Source: Comamonas serinivorans (GTDB taxonomy: Bacteria > Pseudomonadota > Gammaproteobacteria > Burkholderiales > Burkholderiaceae_C). Taken from it: a stretch of 64,000 nucleotides of DNA. This document shows, piece by piece, positions 62,823-64,000 of this stretch; within the stretch, counting starts at the first letter, position 1; the number at the start of each line of letters is the position of its first letter. The translations under genes were made by a program, and so were the position numbers. Under the pieces are notes generated by a model. The model saw only the letters and a list, made by a program, of their open reading frames with translations, had not been told where the DNA came from and made no database searches. The DNA is taken from NCBI RefSeq assembly GCF_002158865.1, contig NZ_CP021455.1:3906001-3970000 (forward strand). The letters are read 5' to 3'.

Positions 62823-63368
62823 ATGATGACGAAAAATGACGAATCCATGCCGATTCGCCTGGTCTGGGCCAGATCAATGCTGGGCTGGTCCCAGAACGAA
62901 CTGGCGCGCACATCAAAAGTGGCAGCTGCACAGATCAGTCGCTATGAAAGCGGAGTCAGCAAGCCTCGTCCTCAAGCCATTGCTAAGATTGCTGAGGCCC
63001 TTGGGGTGAGCTTTGAGTGGCTGGCGCATGGAACTGGTGACATGCCCAGCGGGCGCGAGGCTCCAACGCCCCAGGGCTGGACTTCGATGGCTGTTGAACT
63101 TGAGCCAGAGTTACACGAGGCGGTACTTGCCAAGGCACGGGCAAGAGGCATAACGCCTGAAGCGCTCATGATTCAGATCATTCAGCAGGAAGTTCTGAAC
63201 GCCGCGGAAGCTGGCACTTTGGAGATATCGCCCGAGCGAGTTCAGGAGATCGAGGAGCGCCTGAACCGCCTGGAGTCTGCAATACAGTTACATCAAGGTA
63301 GCCAAGGCACTGCAGTGCAAAGGCTGCAACCCACTTCCGAGCTTTCAAAAAAGAGCCCAAAAAAGTAA
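62823..63368 (+). CDS. XRE/CI-like prophage repressor
   Basis: A 181-residue protein with a helix-turn-helix near residues 12-62: RSMLGWSQNELARTSKVAAAQISRYESGVSKPRPQAIAKIAEALGVSFEWLAHG. The remainder is helical with a coiled-coil-like tail (PERVQEIEERLNRLESAIQLHQ) rather than an autocleavage peptidase domain. No ribosome binding site is visible near the double ATG, so it could be leaderless or start at a later ATG (62847). It is divergent from the antirepressor operon. Confidence 0.82.
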   Translation: MMTKNDESMPIRLVWARSMLGWSQNELARTSKVAAAQISRYESGVSKPRPQAIAKIAEALGVSFEWLAHGTGDMPSGREAPTPQGWTSMAVELEPELHEAVLAKARARGITPEALMIQIIQQEVLNAAEAGTLEISPERVQEIEERLNRLESAIQLHQGSQGTAVQRLQPTSELSKKSPKK

Positions 63369-63384
63369 GTCACTCCTGACTTAC
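63365..63384. repeat. Inverted repeat at the XRE repressor stop
   Basis: GTAAGTCA and TGACTTAC pair perfectly around CTCC, with the XRE stop codon inside the left arm. It lies four bases before the solitary CRISPR-type repeat. Confidence 0.7.
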
Positions 63385-63388
63385 AAGG

Positions 63389-63416
63389 GTTCACTGCCGC
63401 ACAGGCAGCTCAGAAA
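63389..63416 (+). CRISPR. Solitary type I-F CRISPR repeat (candidate RNA anti-CRISPR)
   Basis: A 28-base sequence starting GTTCAC, with CTGCCGCACAGGCAG as stem-loop and CTCAGAAA as 3' handle, agrees with the type I-F repeat consensus at nearly all conserved positions. No second repeat occurs on either side, and no cas gene is near. It is closer to consensus in its 5' part (GTTCAC) than the repeats of the mini-array. Solitary repeats of this kind in phages have been shown to encode RNA anti-CRISPRs. Confidence 0.85.
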
Positions 63417-63548
63417 TGGGCCGGCAGATTCATTGGGGGACGTGTAACGATTGCACACCCCCCAGCAAAAAGCCACCGCCTGGTCCGCCGCGCTCACGGC
63501 CTGGGTGGCCCTTGCTACACTTCCTCACATCAACGCATGGAGACGAGG

Positions 63549-63836
63549 ATGAAGAAGCTGGTTGCTTTGGCTGGGGTGGTGGTGTTGGCGGGGTGTGCCA
63601 ATACGACCGGCACTGACGGAATCGTCAAGGTAGACAAAACCACTTACATGCTGGGCGGCCTTGGGGGCATGCTTGACTTTTCAAGCAGCGGCGCAAAGAC
63701 GCGCATGATTCGACAAGCACAGGAATTCTGTGCGGAGCAAGACAAAGAAATGACCCTCGTGAGCAGCACTGGCAAGGACTCTGGACTGGGCACGTACGCA
63801 AGTGCTGAGATCCTTTTCCGCTGCGACGCCAAGTAG
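63549..63836 (+). CDS. Small lipoprotein
   Basis: A 95-residue lipoprotein. The signal peptide MKKLVALAGVVVLAGC ends in a lipobox (LAGC) with Cys16 as the lipidated residue. The mature part contains VDKTTYMLGGLGGMLDFSSSGAKTRMIRQAQEFCAEQDKEM. GGAG lies upstream of ATG 63549; an in-frame ATG 12 bases upstream is less good. It probably serves as a lysogenic conversion gene on the host envelope. It converges with the next phage gene. Confidence 0.78.
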   Translation: MKKLVALAGVVVLAGCANTTGTDGIVKVDKTTYMLGGLGGMLDFSSSGAKTRMIRQAQEFCAEQDKEMTLVSSTGKDSGLGTYASAEILFRCDAK

Positions 63837-64000
63837 TCAAATCACAAGGGCTATAGCACCAATGCCCGCACCAATGCCCGCTGTCTCGCTGGCATTTGCT
63901 GCATTCTGCTGCTGCGCGATGTTCCCGTAGATCGAGCCCGCGCTCGACCAGCCCTGGCGGGCGCCGCCGTACGCCGCATTCATCTCGCCCTGACCGTTGT
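63837..64000 (-). CDS. Phage structural protein, C-terminal part (cut by window edge)
   Basis: The visible 53 codons read NGQGEMNAAYGGARQGWSSAGSIYGNIAQQQNAANASETAGIGAGIGAIALVI. The Ala/Gly/Gln-rich composition with repeated GIGAGIGA is typical of phage ejection or tail-associated proteins with a membrane-active end. The gene is open at the right edge. Its leftward orientation agrees with the methyltransferase-fusion, glucosaminidase and giant protein genes, so the cargo block between them interrupts a structural run. Confidence 0.7.
   Translation of the reverse strand, partial: NGQGEMNAAYGGARQGWSSAGSIYGNIAQQQNAANASETAGIGAGIGAIALVI

Overview
The window is GC-rich DNA from a betaproteobacterium, most likely Burkholderiales near Comamonadaceae. 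The evidence is the gene content and style: a metQ/gltIJKL pair of transport loci, IPTL-CTERM exported proteins, an Rnk-type elongation-factor-like protein, and proteins rich in Ala, Gly and Arg. The host backbone is interrupted by two probable mobile regions joined at a tmRNA (ssrA) 3' end.

Backbone, 1 to about 37.1 kb. It holds tRNA-Arg(TCT), rnk, an orphan metQ, a glutamate/aspartate ABC importer (gltIJKL), 5-formyl-THF cyclo-ligase, a soluble lytic transglycosylase, an MscS-type channel, a MarR-MATE pair, a secreted peroxiredoxin, an acyl-CoA synthetase, a Baeyer-Villiger monooxygenase, ruvB, an OmpA-like protein, a CNNM/CBS protein overlapping a half-size TctA-like protein, a thiolase-like protein, an enoyl-CoA hydratase, a pirin, rtcB behind a sigma-54 promoter, and three exported proteins with IPTL/PEP-CTERM-type tails. 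Scattered between these genes are at least eleven copies of a 50-58 bp double palindrome of nearly fixed geometry. None was seen to the right of 33.6 kb. One copy runs directly into a perfect 12-unit octamer repeat.

Island, about 37.2 to 44.9 kb. It carries a serine recombinase with its DUF2924 partner and two paralogous HTH proteins, and on the other strand an apparent defence-like operon: an XRE-ImmA/IrrE protein, a PIN-domain protein, and a large unrecognised protein whose C-terminal HNH nuclease domain is cut off by a frameshift. A clear tmRNA 3' end lies at the right border and a weaker, diverged one at the left border, each followed by a terminator.

Prophage, about 44.9 kb to beyond the window end. 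Structural genes run leftward: a partial virion-type protein at the right edge, then a methyltransferase-PAPS-reductase fusion, a glucosaminidase-domain protein, a 2774-residue PLxRFG protein with two HExxH motifs, and a 41-residue membrane protein. A cargo and control block (57.2-63.8 kb) sits between structural genes. It contains an AT-richer three-gene operon (GHKL ATPase, STAS-like DUF4325 protein, unknown protein), a membrane protein, a toxin-antitoxin pair, a four-repeat type I-F-like mini-CRISPR array without cas genes, a BRO antirepressor with an RHH protein, an XRE repressor, a solitary near-consensus type I-F repeat, and a lipoprotein. The solitary repeat and mini-array are the strongest candidates for something unusual: an RNA anti-CRISPR and/or phage-borne guides that borrow a type I-F system supplied elsewhere.
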